From HTCC5015 sp051747425 (GTDB lineage: Bacteria > Pseudomonadota > Gammaproteobacteria > HTCC5015), in assembly GCA_051747425.1 (NCBI GenBank), contig JBNJGD010000014.1, positions 1 to 63,232 of the forward strand: DNA of 63,232 bases. The letters are read 5' to 3'. Each line of letters starts with the position of its first letter. Position 1 is the first letter of the stretch. The position numbers and the translations under genes are program-made. Below are positions 1 through 8,381 of this stretch, in pieces. A model generated the notes under the pieces. That model ran no database searches. It saw nothing but the letters and a program-made list of their open reading frames with translations, and was not told the DNA's origin.

Positions 1-168
1 ACAACAGGCCGGATATATGACCGCAATGACCCGTTTACCTGAACACCGAAACCACTTGCAAACCGGGTGGGTCCATATATGACCAGGAAACTCTGTGTTC
101 TCTGTGCGCTCTGTGGCCGCCACACCCCTGGTGGCTTATAATCCGCGCAGTTTTGATCAGGAGGCCTT
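1..168. other. Leader region upstream of the inositol-phosphatase gene
   Basis: No gene is seen. Two similar short words occur, GATATATGACC near position 12 and CATATATGACC near 74, of unknown meaning. A reverse-oriented CACAGAG-type repeat lies at 90-118. A perfect -10 hexamer TATAAT sits at 137-142 with only a poor -35 at the expected distance, inside the repeat. A clear AGGAGG ribosome binding site lies just before the ATG at 169. Confidence 0.5.
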
Positions 169-945
169 ATGGCACAAAGTGAGCACTTGAAAGTGGCGAT
201 TGAGGCGGCCAAAGCCGCGGAGACCGTCATCCGCCGCTACTACTTGTCCAACCTCGAAATCGAGGTCAAAGAGGACCGCAGCCCGGTGACGGTGGCCGAT
301 GTGGAAACCGAAAAGACCATCAAGTCGATCATTCTCGAGGCCTTTCCCGACCACGGCTTCTACGGCGAGGAAACCGGCAAGACCAACGCCGACGCCGAGT
401 ACCTGTGGCTAATCGACCCCATCGACGGCACCAAAAGCTTTGTCCGCCAATACCCGATGTTCTCCACCCAGATTGCCCTGATGCACCGGGGCGAGCTGGT
501 GCTGGGCGTCTCCAACTCGCCGATGTTCCAGGAGATGTGCTGGGCCGAGCGCGGCAGCGGCGCCTTTATGAATGGCGAGGCCATTTCCGTTTCCGACATC
601 CAGGACCTGCAGGACGCGGCCCTCTCCACCGGCAACATCGCCACCCTGGCGGGCAGCGACGCCTGGGCCGGCCTGGGTGAGCTGGTTCGGGGCGTCAGCC
701 GCATTCGTGGCTACGGCGACTTCTTCCACTACCACCTGCTGGCCTCGGGCAAGATCGACCTGATCGTCGAATCCGATGTCAACATCCTCGACATCGCCGC
801 CCTGTCGGTGATCATCGAGGAAGCCGGCGGCCGCTTCACCGACCTCGAGGGCAACGGCCTCGACCTCGACACCACCAGCGTGCTCGCCGCGGCCAACAAC
901 CGCCTCTACGACATCGCCGCCCGGGCGCTCAATTACAAAGGTTAG
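169..945 (+). CDS. Inositol monophosphatase family protein (HisN-like phosphatase)
   Basis: This 258-residue protein belongs to the Mg2+-dependent inositol monophosphatase superfamily, which removes phosphate from small sugar or amino-alcohol phosphates in the cytoplasm. Metal-binding motifs are visible in order: GEE at 66-68, the signature IDPIDGTKSF at 82-91 (Asp83, Asp86), and the distal LDIAA at 207-211 whose Asp208 completes the metal site. Overall form is closest to histidinol-phosphatase (HisN)-type members, so the substrate may be histidinol phosphate, but inositol phosphate or 3'-phosphoadenosine phosphate cannot be excluded. The ATG at 169 follows an AGGAGG site. It appears monocistronic, with an intergenic repeat cluster directly after it. 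The family assignment is firm and the substrate is inferred. Confidence 0.85.
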   Translation: MAQSEHLKVAIEAAKAAETVIRRYYLSNLEIEVKEDRSPVTVADVETEKTIKSIILEAFPDHGFYGEETGKTNADAEYLWLIDPIDGTKSFVRQYPMFSTQIALMHRGELVLGVSNSPMFQEMCWAERGSGAFMNGEAISVSDIQDLQDAALSTGNIATLAGSDAWAGLGELVRGVSRIRGYGDFFHYHLLASGKIDLIVESDVNILDIAALSVIIEEAGGRFTDLEGNGLDLDTTSVLAAANNRLYDIAARALNYKG

Positions 946-1417
946 TTATTAGCCACAGAGCGCACAGAGAACACTGAGTTTCCTGGTCATTCCGGAAAGC
1001 GCGCAGCGCTTATCCGGAATCTCCATAAACCAGGGGTGGCGTAGGAACGGCGCCCTCGCCGCGACAGGTTGGCCCGGGGTCGGGCCTCCTACAATTTTCG
1101 GGGCTGCAGCCTCGGTATGAGTTCGCTTGCAAGCAAGTCCCTTAATTAGCCACAGAGTGCACAGAGAACACGGAGGGGTGTTGGTTGAGGCCCCTATCAG
1201 TCATTGCGAGCGTAGCGAAGCAATCTGCGAGAACCGTTTGGCAGATCGCTTCGTCGGCACTGCCTCCTCGCGATGACGGAAAAATCTCTGTGCCCTCTGT
1301 GGCCTCGGTGGCTAACAAACCAGTGCGTCCAATCCGCCAAAGAAACGCGGCGCAGCCGCCCCGATGGGTCGCCGGCTTCAGAAGGCTCAGTGACCTCGGT
1401 GGCTAAAATCCTTTACA
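946..1417. repeat. Mosaic of interspersed repeats (families A, B, C, D)
   Basis: This 472-bp gap contains no convincing gene. It is a patchwork of short repeats that recur across the window. Family A (GCCACAGAG...CACAGAGAACAC type) lies at 951-979 and 1148-1176 and, reversed, at 1285-1316. Family B (TTCCGGAAAGCGC...GCGCTTATCCGGAA, a hairpin) lies at 990-1020. Family C (GTAGGAACGGC...GGGCCTCCTAC) lies at 1041-1092. Family D (GTCATTGCGAGC...CTCGCGATGAC) lies at 1200-1277. Families B, C and D have terminal inverted symmetry like REP/BIME or MITE-like elements. The remainder (1317-1417) is low-complexity GC-rich sequence leading into queH. Confidence 0.8.
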
Positions 1418-2095
1418 ATGGCGTCCATGAAAGAGACCGATACACTCCAAGACCGCGATCCGGTGCCCGCGCCGGAAAACACCGAGCGGGTGCTGCTGCA
1501 CTCCTGCTGCGCGCCCTGCTCCGGCGAGGTGATGGAGGCCATTCACGCCTCGGGTGTGGAGTTCGACATCTTTTTCTACAACCCCAACATCCACCCCCGC
1601 GAGGAGTACGAGATCCGCAAGGAGGAGAACATCCGCTTTGCCGACGAGCTGGGTCTCAAATTCATCGACGCCGACTACGACAGTGAAAACTGGTTCGAGC
1701 GCACCCGCGGGCTGGAGTGGGAACCCGAGCGGGGCAAGCGCTGCACCGAGTGCTTCGACATGCGCTTTGAGCGCACCGCGCTCTACGCCTTTGAAAACGG
1801 CTACGATGTGATCACCAGTTGTCTGGGCATCTCCCGCTGGAAGGACATGCAGCAGATCAATGACAGCGGCGTGCGCGCCGCCTCGCGCTACCCCAACCTG
1901 CGCTACTGGACCTACAACTGGCGCAAGGGCGGTGGCAGCCAGCGCATGATCGAGATCTCCAAGCGCGAGGGATTTTACCAGCAGGAATACTGCGGCTGCG
2001 TCTACTCCCTGCGCGACACCAACCGCCACCGGCTCAACCAGGGCCGCGACCGCATCGAGATCGGGGTCAAGTTCTACGGCCGCGACGACCTCTGA
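1418..2095 (+). CDS. queH: Epoxyqueuosine reductase QueH
   Basis: This 225-residue protein matches the QueH (DUF208) family, the non-cobalamin enzyme that reduces epoxyqueuosine to queuosine in the wobble position of tRNAs with GUN anticodons. The conserved cysteines are visible: a CC pair at 30-31 followed by Cys34 (HSCCAPCS), CTEC at 109-112 and CGC at 192-194. These are known in the family to bind an Fe-S cluster and a second metal. The segment FFYNPNIHPREEY at 52-64 is also typical. The ATG at 1418 and another at 1427 are both possible starts; neither has a strong ribosome binding site. The next gene follows 13 bp downstream and may be cotranscribed. Organisms with QueH usually lack QueG, which cannot be checked here. 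Confidence 0.9.
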   Translation: MASMKETDTLQDRDPVPAPENTERVLLHSCCAPCSGEVMEAIHASGVEFDIFFYNPNIHPREEYEIRKEENIRFADELGLKFIDADYDSENWFERTRGLEWEPERGKRCTECFDMRFERTALYAFENGYDVITSCLGISRWKDMQQINDSGVRAASRYPNLRYWTYNWRKGGGSQRMIEISKREGFYQQEYCGCVYSLRDTNRHRLNQGRDRIEIGVKFYGRDDL

Positions 2096-2108
2096 CAGGA
2101 CTGCTTCA

Positions 2109-2420
2109 ATGACCTTCCTCGACCATCTGGCCCGGCTGCCCGAGATTGACAACATCAGCGCCCTGATCGTCGAGGGCGACGACGGCCGTGAACTCGCACG
2201 CATCCCCAATGAAGAGGGCAAGCGGGGCTCCCTGCGCGTCTACCACGCCCTCATGGAGGAGTACGGCCACCTCACCCCCGAAGCCGCCCGCAGAGGCCTG
2301 GAGTGGTTTGCCGAAAAGGTGGATGAAGCCCGCCAATCGCCCGGCAGCCACCCCAATATCGATCGCCTGCTGGATGTGATCGAGAACAACGCCACTCTGA
2401 CCATCCGCGCCGAATACTGA
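2109..2420 (+). CDS. DUF2322 family protein
   Basis: A 103-residue soluble acidic protein resembling the DUF2322 family (opening TFLDHLARLPEIDNI, central HALMEEYGHLTPEAA). No enzymatic motif, signal peptide or membrane segment is visible, and the function is unknown. It starts 13 bp after queH on the same strand, so cotranscription is likely. The family call rests on recognition of the overall pattern. Confidence 0.6.
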   Translation: MTFLDHLARLPEIDNISALIVEGDDGRELARIPNEEGKRGSLRVYHALMEEYGHLTPEAARRGLEWFAEKVDEARQSPGSHPNIDRLLDVIENNATLTIRAEY

Positions 2421-2445
2421 CGCCCGCTACCGGCGCCATAAAAAA

Positions 2446-2464
2446 GCCCCGGACTTGCCGGGGC
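2446..2464 (-). terminator. Rho-independent terminator for the minus-strand small peptide gene
   Basis: A perfect 7-bp stem, GCCCCGG / CCGGGGC, with a 5-base loop. Read on the minus strand it is followed at once by a run of T (the A run at 2441-2445), the canonical terminator layout. On the plus strand the downstream T run is poor, so it serves best as the end of the peptide gene at 2493-2564, although it may also stop readthrough from DUF2322. Confidence 0.8.
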
Positions 2465-2492
2465 TGTTATCTCAAACTGTCTTTCGATTCAC

Positions 2493-2564
2493 TCAAACCA
2501 CTACCTCCGGGTCGTAGTCAAAGACGAAATCGGTAAACAGGACCTTGTAAATAAGTAACCACAT
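2493..2564 (-). CDS. Unannotated 23-residue peptide gene
   Basis: A short frame on the minus strand begins MWLLIYKVLF and ends DYDPEVVV: a hydrophobic, aromatic N-terminal half and an acidic C-terminal half. The ATG is preceded by AAGGAGGTGA (2579 down to 2570), ten bases perfectly complementary to the 16S anti-Shine-Dalgarno, with an 8-base spacing. The stop codon is followed 28 bases later by a canonical terminator. A candidate promoter (TTGTGC, 16 bp, TACATT on the minus strand) lies upstream between 2580 and 2640. Signal, frame and terminator together argue for a translated gene rather than chance. I recognise no family. It is the size of PqqA and shares the MW start, but lacks PqqA's Glu-x3-Tyr motif. 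A membrane-inserted small protein or a peptide precursor are both possible. Confidence 0.6.
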   Translation of the reverse strand: MWLLIYKVLFTDFVFDYDPEVVV

Positions 2565-2712
2565 TTTGCTCACCTCCTTTGGTGTTACAGCTTCAATGTA
2601 GCACTTATGACGCACTGCACAATAACAAGTTCCAATGAAGGCGATAGATGTCGCAAAATCCCACTAAATCAGTCACTTATTTGGATTTACTGGCTATGCT
2701 GCGGTCGCAGCA

Positions 2713-3558
2713 TCAAAGCGCCACCGACCCCACCGTAACGGCCACGGCCACCAGCGCCAGCCACAACAGAAGCGCCTTGCCCACCAGCCAGCGAGCCTTT
2801 TCCACCACCGCCGGGTTGGGCAAGGCCGACTCGGGCTCGCTGCCCAGACCGAGGGCGGCACGGCCGCTTTGCTGGAGCAGGTGGCGATTGCGCACACTGG
2901 CGCTCTCGCCACGGGCGCTGTGCATGGCTTCCATGGCCGGCTCAAAGCGCCCCAAAAGCCCGTAGAAAAGTGCCGTTATGCGCGCGGGAAACCAGGACAG
3001 TGTTCCATAGATCGGCTCGGCCCACTCCCGGGCGGTGTGGGGGTACTCGGTTTCCACCACGCTGATTCGATACCAGAGGGCACCCAGCGGGCCGAGCAGC
3101 GCAAACCAGAACAGTACGCCGTACCAGCGAACATAAGCCTGGTAAAAAATCGCCCCCAGGGCGTGTCCCTCCTCACCCTCGCTGGCCGAACTCACGCCCG
3201 ACAACACCTGGAGCACCTTGTGCCGCTCCACCGCCCGCTCGCCCTTGAGCGCAGTAATGTATTCATCGATTTCGCGGCTGAGCGGTCTAGGCCCCATGCA
3301 CCACACCAGCACCACCACATAAACCAGAAAGGGTCCCAGTACCGGCAGGCAATCCCTCAGCCACCAGAGCAGAGCGGCGGTGATCAGCAGCGGCGGCGCC
3401 AGCACCAGGGCGTAGCGAAGCAGAGCGGAGTCGACGCGCTCCAAGCGGCCGGCGCAAAAGGCTTGCCAGCGGCGGAAGGGGCGTACATTTTGCAGGGGCA
3501 CCCGGGAACCCAGGTGCTGGAGCAAGAGAATGGCCAGCAGTGCGGCGAGCAGTTTCAT
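2713..3558 (-). CDS. ampE: Regulatory signalling membrane protein AmpE
   Basis: This 281-residue inner-membrane protein is AmpE-like. Hydrophobic segments are seen near residues 1-14, 50-85, 145-170 and at the very C-terminus (260-281), with a soluble loop carrying the conserved ISREIDEYITAL-like region near 95-107. AmpE is encoded with AmpD in enterobacteria and pseudomonads and has been linked to beta-lactamase induction sensing, although its biochemical role is unclear. Its start overlaps the end of ampD by 4 bp, so the two are translationally coupled. Confidence 0.85.
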   Translation of the reverse strand: MKLLAALLAILLLQHLGSRVPLQNVRPFRRWQAFCAGRLERVDSALLRYALVLAPPLLITAALLWWLRDCLPVLGPFLVYVVVLVWCMGPRPLSREIDEYITALKGERAVERHKVLQVLSGVSSASEGEEGHALGAIFYQAYVRWYGVLFWFALLGPLGALWYRISVVETEYPHTAREWAEPIYGTLSWFPARITALFYGLLGRFEPAMEAMHSARGESASVRNRHLLQQSGRAALGLGSEPESALPNPAVVEKARWLVGKALLLWLALVAVAVTVGSVAL

Positions 3559-4151
3559 GCGATGACCTCGCGGTGGTTGTCGTCAAGGCAGCACCTGAAG
3601 TGCGCCCATTCAAAATGGGGGCCGGGGTCGGTTTTGCGCCCGGGGGCAATGTCACTATGGCCGGTGATGCGCTCCGGCCCCATTTTGGGATAGGCCTCAA
3701 AAAGCGCCGAGGCCAGGGCCGCCAGGCGCCGGTATTGAATCGGCTCAAAGGGCTCGTCGTCGCAGCCCTCGAGCTCGATACCGATGGAAAAGTCATTGCA
3801 GCGCTCGCGGCCGCAGTAGCTGGACTGCCCGGCGTGCCAGGCCCGCTGATCAAAGGGCACAAACTGGACGATCTCGCCATCGCGGCGGATCAGGGCGTGG
3901 GCCGAAACCCTGAACTCGTGTATCTCGCGGTAATAAGGGTGCTCCGCGGGATCGAGGGAATTGGTAAAAAGCTGCTCGATGCCCGGACCACCGTACTGGC
4001 CCGGCGGCAGGCTGATGTTATGCACCACCAGCAGATCGATGTCACCGCCCTCGCGCTCGTCCCGGTTGGGCGAGGCGACAAAGCGCACGCCGGGGCCTTC
4101 GAGGCGCCCGTGACTGACGCTCAGACGGGGTGATTTGGCTGCCTTGTCCAT
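3555..4151 (-). CDS. ampD: 1,6-anhydro-N-acetylmuramyl-L-alanine amidase AmpD
   Basis: A 198-residue cytoplasmic zinc amidase of the N-acetylmuramoyl-L-alanine amidase type 2 family. AmpD cleaves anhydro-muropeptides during cell-wall recycling and thereby limits AmpR-driven beta-lactamase induction. The zinc ligands and catalytic residues are recognisable by comparison with the E. coli enzyme: His44 (VVHNIS), Glu126 (IGIELEG), His165 (TGHSDIAPGRKTDPG), Lys173 and Asp175. There is no signal peptide, which fits the cytoplasmic AmpD rather than a periplasmic paralogue. It is the first gene of an ampDE pair and is divergent from rep across a 120-bp gap. Confidence 0.95.
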   Translation of the reverse strand: MDKAAKSPRLSVSHGRLEGPGVRFVASPNRDEREGGDIDLLVVHNISLPPGQYGGPGIEQLFTNSLDPAEHPYYREIHEFRVSAHALIRRDGEIVQFVPFDQRAWHAGQSSYCGRERCNDFSIGIELEGCDDEPFEPIQYRRLAALASALFEAYPKMGPERITGHSDIAPGRKTDPGPHFEWAHFRCCLDDNHREVIA

Positions 4152-4271
4152 AGACTGCAGTCTAGCCCGATTAACCGCCCACTCTCCAGCGCAAAATCAC
4201 AGGCGGAGAAAAATACAAGACTGCCCAGCGACGCCGACTCCCGATAGAATACGGCCCCCGAAGGAGCATTC

Positions 4272-6287
4272 ATGCAACTGAACCCCCAACAAAGCGAAGC
4301 GATCCGCTACTGCTCCGGTCATGTGCTCGTGCTGGCCGGCGCCGGCAGCGGTAAAACCCGCGTCATCACCGAGAAGATCGCCCGCCTGGTGGAGCGTGAG
4401 GGCTACGAGCCCCGCCAGATTTTTGCCGTCACCTTCACCAACAAGGCGGCGCGGGAGATGCTCGAGCGCATCGCCCAGAAACTCGGCGGCCAGGGCACCC
4501 AGGGGCTTTCCATCTCCACCTTTCACACCCTGGGGCTGAATATCATCCGCCAGGAGCACGAGGCCCTGGGCTACAAGCGCGGCTTCACTATCTTTGACAG
4601 CGCCGACAGCAGCGCCGTCCTGCGCGAGCTGCTGCGCGATGGCGACGAGGGCTTTCAGGGCGACGAGGACGCCGCCCGCTGGCAGATCTCCAGCCTCAAG
4701 AACGACGGCATTTGGCCCAAAGAGGCCGTAGCCCGGGCCAAGACCGGCGGCGAGCTGGCCCTGGCCAAACTCTACGCCCGCTACCAGCGCCAGCTGTTGG
4801 CCTACAACGCCGTCGACTTCGATGACCTGATCATCCAGCCAGTGCGTCTCTTCCAGGAGGACGAGGCCGCCCGCACCCGCTGGCAGGGCCGGGTCCACCA
4901 TCTGCTGGTGGATGAGTACCAGGACACCAACGCCAGCCAGTACGCCCTGATCAAACTGCTGCTGGGCCACCGCGGCCGCCTCACTGCGGTGGGCGACGAC
5001 GACCAGTCGATCTACGCCTGGCGCGGCGCCCGCCCGGAAAACCTCCACGCCCTGTCGGAGGACTTTCCCAGCCTCAAAGTGATCAAACTGGAGCAGAACT
5101 ACCGCTCCATGGCCCGCATTCTCAAATGCGCCAACCGTGTCATTGCCAACAACGAACATCTGTTCGACAAACGACTGTGGTCCGATCTGGGCATCGGCGA
5201 CAAAATTCGCGTGCTGCCCTGCAAGAGTGAAGAGGACGAGGCCGAGCGCATCGTCAGCGAGCTGGTGCGCCTCAAATTCACCTTCGGCGCCCGCGACCGC
5301 GACTTTGCCATCCTCTACCGGGGCAACCACCAGTCGCGCCTTTTTGAGGCCGCCCTGCGCGCCCACAACATCCCCTATAAAGTCAGTGGCGGCACAGCGT
5401 TTTTCGACCGCAGCGAAATCAAGGACCTGCTGGCCTATCTGCGCCTGGGCGTGAACCCCAGCGACGACGCCGCCTTCCTGCGGGTAGTCAACACCCCGCG
5501 CCGGGAGATCGGCACCACCACCCTGGAAAAACTCGGCTCCTACGCCCGCCAGCGCCAGGTACCCCTGCTCTCGGCCTGCGAGGAGCTGGGCCTGGAATCG
5601 GTACTCGGCGGCCCGGCCATTCTGCGTCTGCGCCGCTTCAGCGATTTTATTCGCGAACTGGGCCACCACGCCGACCTGGCCAGCGCTGGCGATGTGATCA
5701 AGGGCCTGCTCGAAGACATTCACTACGCCGACTGGCTCACCGACACCAGCCGCGACAAGGACCAGGCCAAGGCCAAACTGGCCAATGTCCGCGAGCTTCA
5801 GGACTGGGTGGAAAAAATGGCCCAGCGACAGCGCGAGGACAAGGGTGAGGCCTTCAGTCTCAACGATCTGGTAGCCAAGATCACCCTGATGGATGTGATG
5901 GATCGCCAGAGCGACGAGGGCGAAGTCGACGCCGTCAACCTGATGACCCTGCACGCCTCCAAGGGTCTGGAGTTTCCCCATGTGTTCCTCACCGGCATGG
6001 AGGAAAACCTGCTGCCCCACCGCAACAGCATCGAGCAGGACACCATCGAGGAGGAGCGGCGCCTGTGCTATGTGGGGATCACCCGGGCCCAGCGCAGCCT
6101 CTGCCTGACCTACGCCCTGAGCCGCAAGCGCGGTGGTGAAGTGATCCGCACCGACCCCAGCCGCTTCCTCGAGGAATTGCCCGCTGACGAAATCCTGTGG
6201 GAGGGACACAGCCAGTCCACCCCCGAACAAAAAAAAGCCACCGCCGAAGAGAGTCTCGAGCTGCTGCGCCAGATGCTCGAGGGCTGA
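4272..6287 (+). CDS. rep: ATP-dependent DNA helicase Rep
   Basis: A 671-residue superfamily 1A helicase, the length expected for Rep. Walker A GAGSGKT is at residues 23-29, motif Ia-like VTFTNKAAREM follows near 53, motif II DEYQDTN lies near 215, motif III VGDDDQSIYAWRGA near 238, and the C-terminal motifs VNLMTLHASKGLEF and YVGITRAQ are intact. Rep unwinds DNA 3' to 5' and helps replication forks pass protein roadblocks. The ATG follows AAGGAG. A -10-like TAGAAT lies at 4245-4250. The rnd gene follows after 35 bp. Confidence 0.95.
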   Translation: MQLNPQQSEAIRYCSGHVLVLAGAGSGKTRVITEKIARLVEREGYEPRQIFAVTFTNKAAREMLERIAQKLGGQGTQGLSISTFHTLGLNIIRQEHEALGYKRGFTIFDSADSSAVLRELLRDGDEGFQGDEDAARWQISSLKNDGIWPKEAVARAKTGGELALAKLYARYQRQLLAYNAVDFDDLIIQPVRLFQEDEAARTRWQGRVHHLLVDEYQDTNASQYALIKLLLGHRGRLTAVGDDDQSIYAWRGARPENLHALSEDFPSLKVIKLEQNYRSMARILKCANRVIANNEHLFDKRLWSDLGIGDKIRVLPCKSEEDEAERIVSELVRLKFTFGARDRDFAILYRGNHQSRLFEAALRAHNIPYKVSGGTAFFDRSEIKDLLAYLRLGVNPSDDAAFLRVVNTPRREIGTTTLEKLGSYARQRQVPLLSACEELGLESVLGGPAILRLRRFSDFIRELGHHADLASAGDVIKGLLEDIHYADWLTDTSRDKDQAKAKLANVRELQDWVEKMAQRQREDKGEAFSLNDLVAKITLMDVMDRQSDEGEVDAVNLMTLHASKGLEFPHVFLTGMEENLLPHRNSIEQDTIEEERRLCYVGITRAQRSLCLTYALSRKRGGEVIRTDPSRFLEELPADEILWEGHSQSTPEQKKATAEESLELLRQMLEG

Positions 6288-6322
6288 GTGCTACACTGCG
6301 TTATTCACCCAAGAGACACGAC

Positions 6323-7477
6323 ATGAGCGACATCCAGTACATCGATAATCACGCTGACCTGGTTGCCCTTTGCCAGACACTCGGCCAATCCCCCTGGCTG
6401 GCCCTGGACACCGAGTTCCACCGCGAGCGCACCTACTACCCGCAGTTGTGCCTGGTGCAAATCGCCGACAGCGACACCATTGCCTGCATCGACCCGCTGG
6501 CCATCGACGACCTCTCGCCCCTCTACCAGCTATTGCACAACCCGGAGATCACCAAAGTGCTGCACTCCGCCGTTCAGGACCAGGAGATCCTGTTTCAGGC
6601 CAGCGGCCGCGTCCCCGCCCCGGTATTCGACACCCAGATCGCCGCCAGTTTGCAGGGCTACGGTGACCAGGTCGGCTACGCCAAGTTGGTGGAGGAAATC
6701 TGCCAGGTCCAGCTGGACAAATCCCAGAGCCGCACCGACTGGTGTCAGCGCCCGCTAAAAGCCCGCCAAATCGACTACGCCGCCGACGATGTCCGCTACC
6801 TGAGGGACATCTATCAAAAACTGGTCAGCGAGCTCAGCGACGCCGGCCGCGAGGCGTGGCTGGCCCGGGATTTCGCCGAACTCAGTGATCCGGATCGTTT
6901 TACCCCCAACCCCGCCGAGAACTGGCGCAAGGTCAAACAATTCCGGCGCCTGCGCCCCAATCAGCTGGTGGTCCTCCAGGCCCTGGCCGAGTGGCGCGAG
7001 GAGCGCGCCATGGAAAAGGACAAGCCGCGCAAGTGGATTGCCAGCGACGACCTGCTGATCGACCTGGCCCGCAGCCAGCCCGCCAACATCGACGAGATGA
7101 GTGGCCTGCGCAGTGCCAGCGAGGGCTTTGTCCGCCACCAGGGCCACTTCGTCCTCGACCTGATCCAGAGCGCCCGCCAGCGGCCCAAATCGGAGTGGCC
7201 CAGCCTGCCCGACTACCAGCCCCTCAGCCCCAACCAGGAGGCCCAGGTCGACTATCTGATGGGCGCCTCCAAACTGGTGGCCGGCGAGCACAACATCACC
7301 ACTTCCAGCCTGGTCACACGCAAGCAACTGGAAAAGCTCGTCCAGGGTGACCGCGATATCCCGCTGATGAAGAGCTGGCGCCACAGCGTACTCGGCCAGC
7401 GACTGGACAACCTGCTTAACCAGACTGAAACATTGGCTTTGCACAATGGCGTTTTGGCACTGATTGAGAAAGACTGA
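6323..7477 (+). CDS. rnd: Ribonuclease D
   Basis: A 384-residue 3'-to-5' exoribonuclease of the DEDDy class that trims tRNA and other small-RNA precursors. The exonuclease domain carries ALDTEFHRERTYYP (Asp and Glu metal ligands, near residue 30), an HSAVQDQEIL motif near 85, and AADDVRYLRDIY near 155 (Asp and Tyr). A C-terminal HRDC domain follows (RPNQLVVLQALAEWRE and beyond). The ATG at 6323 was chosen because homology starts right there; upstream in-frame codons only cover the end of rep. Confidence 0.93.
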   Translation: MSDIQYIDNHADLVALCQTLGQSPWLALDTEFHRERTYYPQLCLVQIADSDTIACIDPLAIDDLSPLYQLLHNPEITKVLHSAVQDQEILFQASGRVPAPVFDTQIAASLQGYGDQVGYAKLVEEICQVQLDKSQSRTDWCQRPLKARQIDYAADDVRYLRDIYQKLVSELSDAGREAWLARDFAELSDPDRFTPNPAENWRKVKQFRRLRPNQLVVLQALAEWREERAMEKDKPRKWIASDDLLIDLARSQPANIDEMSGLRSASEGFVRHQGHFVLDLIQSARQRPKSEWPSLPDYQPLSPNQEAQVDYLMGASKLVAGEHNITTSSLVTRKQLEKLVQGDRDIPLMKSWRHSVLGQRLDNLLNQTETLALHNGVLALIEKD

Positions 7478-7538
7478 TGACCCCAATGCCAAAGTACCTT
7501 TCTACTTTGCCAGACCGGGTATAGCGGACGAGATAAGC

Positions 7539-8381
7539 ATGGCCAGTATTCGCAAGACATTGCAAAAGGCACGCGAACAGCTGGGTGGCGAGACGCCCGG
7601 CCTCGACGCCCAGTTGCTGCTCTGCCATGTGCTGGAAAAACCACACAGCTATCTGATCGCCCACGCTGAAGAGCCCTTGAGCGACGCGCAAAAACAACAG
7701 CTGGAGCCGCTATTGGCGCGGCGGGCGGCGGGCGAACCGATTGCCCACATCCTGGGCCAGCAGGAGTTTTGGTCCCTGCCCTTTACCGTCACTGCCGACA
7801 CCCTGATTCCCCGGCCGGATACCGAGTGTCTGGTGGAAGCGGCACTGGCTCTTCTGCCCGCGCACCTGCCCGCCGGGATCGCCGACCTCGGCGCCGGCAG
7901 CGGCTGCATCGGCCTGAGCCTGGCCAGCGAGCGACCCAAAAGCGCAATCACCCTGGTTGAGCGCAGCGCGCCCGCTCTGGCTGTGATCGAACAAAACATC
8001 CGGCAACTGGGACTGGACAACGCCCGAGCAATAGCCGGGAGCTGGTGCGAACCGCTGGCCGGCCAAGCGTTCGACCTGATCATCAGCAACCCGCCCTATG
8101 TTTGCGCCAATGACCGCCACCTGTCACAGGGCGATGTGCGCTTCGAGCCCGAGTCGGCACTGGTGGCCGGCGAGGACGGCCTGGACGACATCCGCACACT
8201 GGTTCGGCAAGTGCCGGACCACCTCAAACCCGGCGGTCACTTTATCGTCGAATTCGGCTACGACCAGTCGGCGGCAGTGGAAACACTATTGCGGGGAGGC
8301 GGATTTTGCGGCCTGCGCGCCATCCGCGACTTCGGCGGCCACATCCGGGGTTTCAGCGCCCGCAAACCCGAACGAGATTAG
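7539..8381 (+). CDS. prmC: Peptide chain release factor N5-glutamine methyltransferase PrmC (HemK)
   Basis: From the ATG at 7539 the protein has 280 residues. PrmC methylates the glutamine of the GGQ motif in release factors using SAM. An N-terminal helical domain (1-75) precedes a class I methyltransferase fold with DLGAGSG at 116-122 and the catalytic NPPY at 184-187. The in-frame codons upstream of 7539 do not look conserved. prfA, its frequent neighbour, is not next to it here. The stop codon overlaps that of the convergent moeB by two bases. Confidence 0.92.
   Translation: MASIRKTLQKAREQLGGETPGLDAQLLLCHVLEKPHSYLIAHAEEPLSDAQKQQLEPLLARRAAGEPIAHILGQQEFWSLPFTVTADTLIPRPDTECLVEAALALLPAHLPAGIADLGAGSGCIGLSLASERPKSAITLVERSAPALAVIEQNIRQLGLDNARAIAGSWCEPLAGQAFDLIISNPPYVCANDRHLSQGDVRFEPESALVAGEDGLDDIRTLVRQVPDHLKPGGHFIVEFGYDQSAAVETLLRGGGFCGLRAIRDFGGHIRGFSARKPERD

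Noticed and set aside
1..90. ATATATGACC words as insertion sequence ends
   Set aside because: Only two short imperfect copies, in the same orientation, with no transposase or target duplication.
951..1316. CACAGAG arrays as a possible CRISPR
   Set aside because: Units are too short and irregularly spaced, spacers are not unique, copies are dispersed through the window, and no cas genes are present.
2493..2564. Small peptide as PqqA
   Set aside because: Similar length and MW start, but the Glu-x3-Tyr cross-link motif is missing and no pqq genes are nearby.
4197..6230. Long open frame antisense to rep (~677 codons)
   Set aside because: It is a by-product of GC-biased codon use in rep; no domain, no ribosome binding site, and rep itself is fully conserved in sequence.
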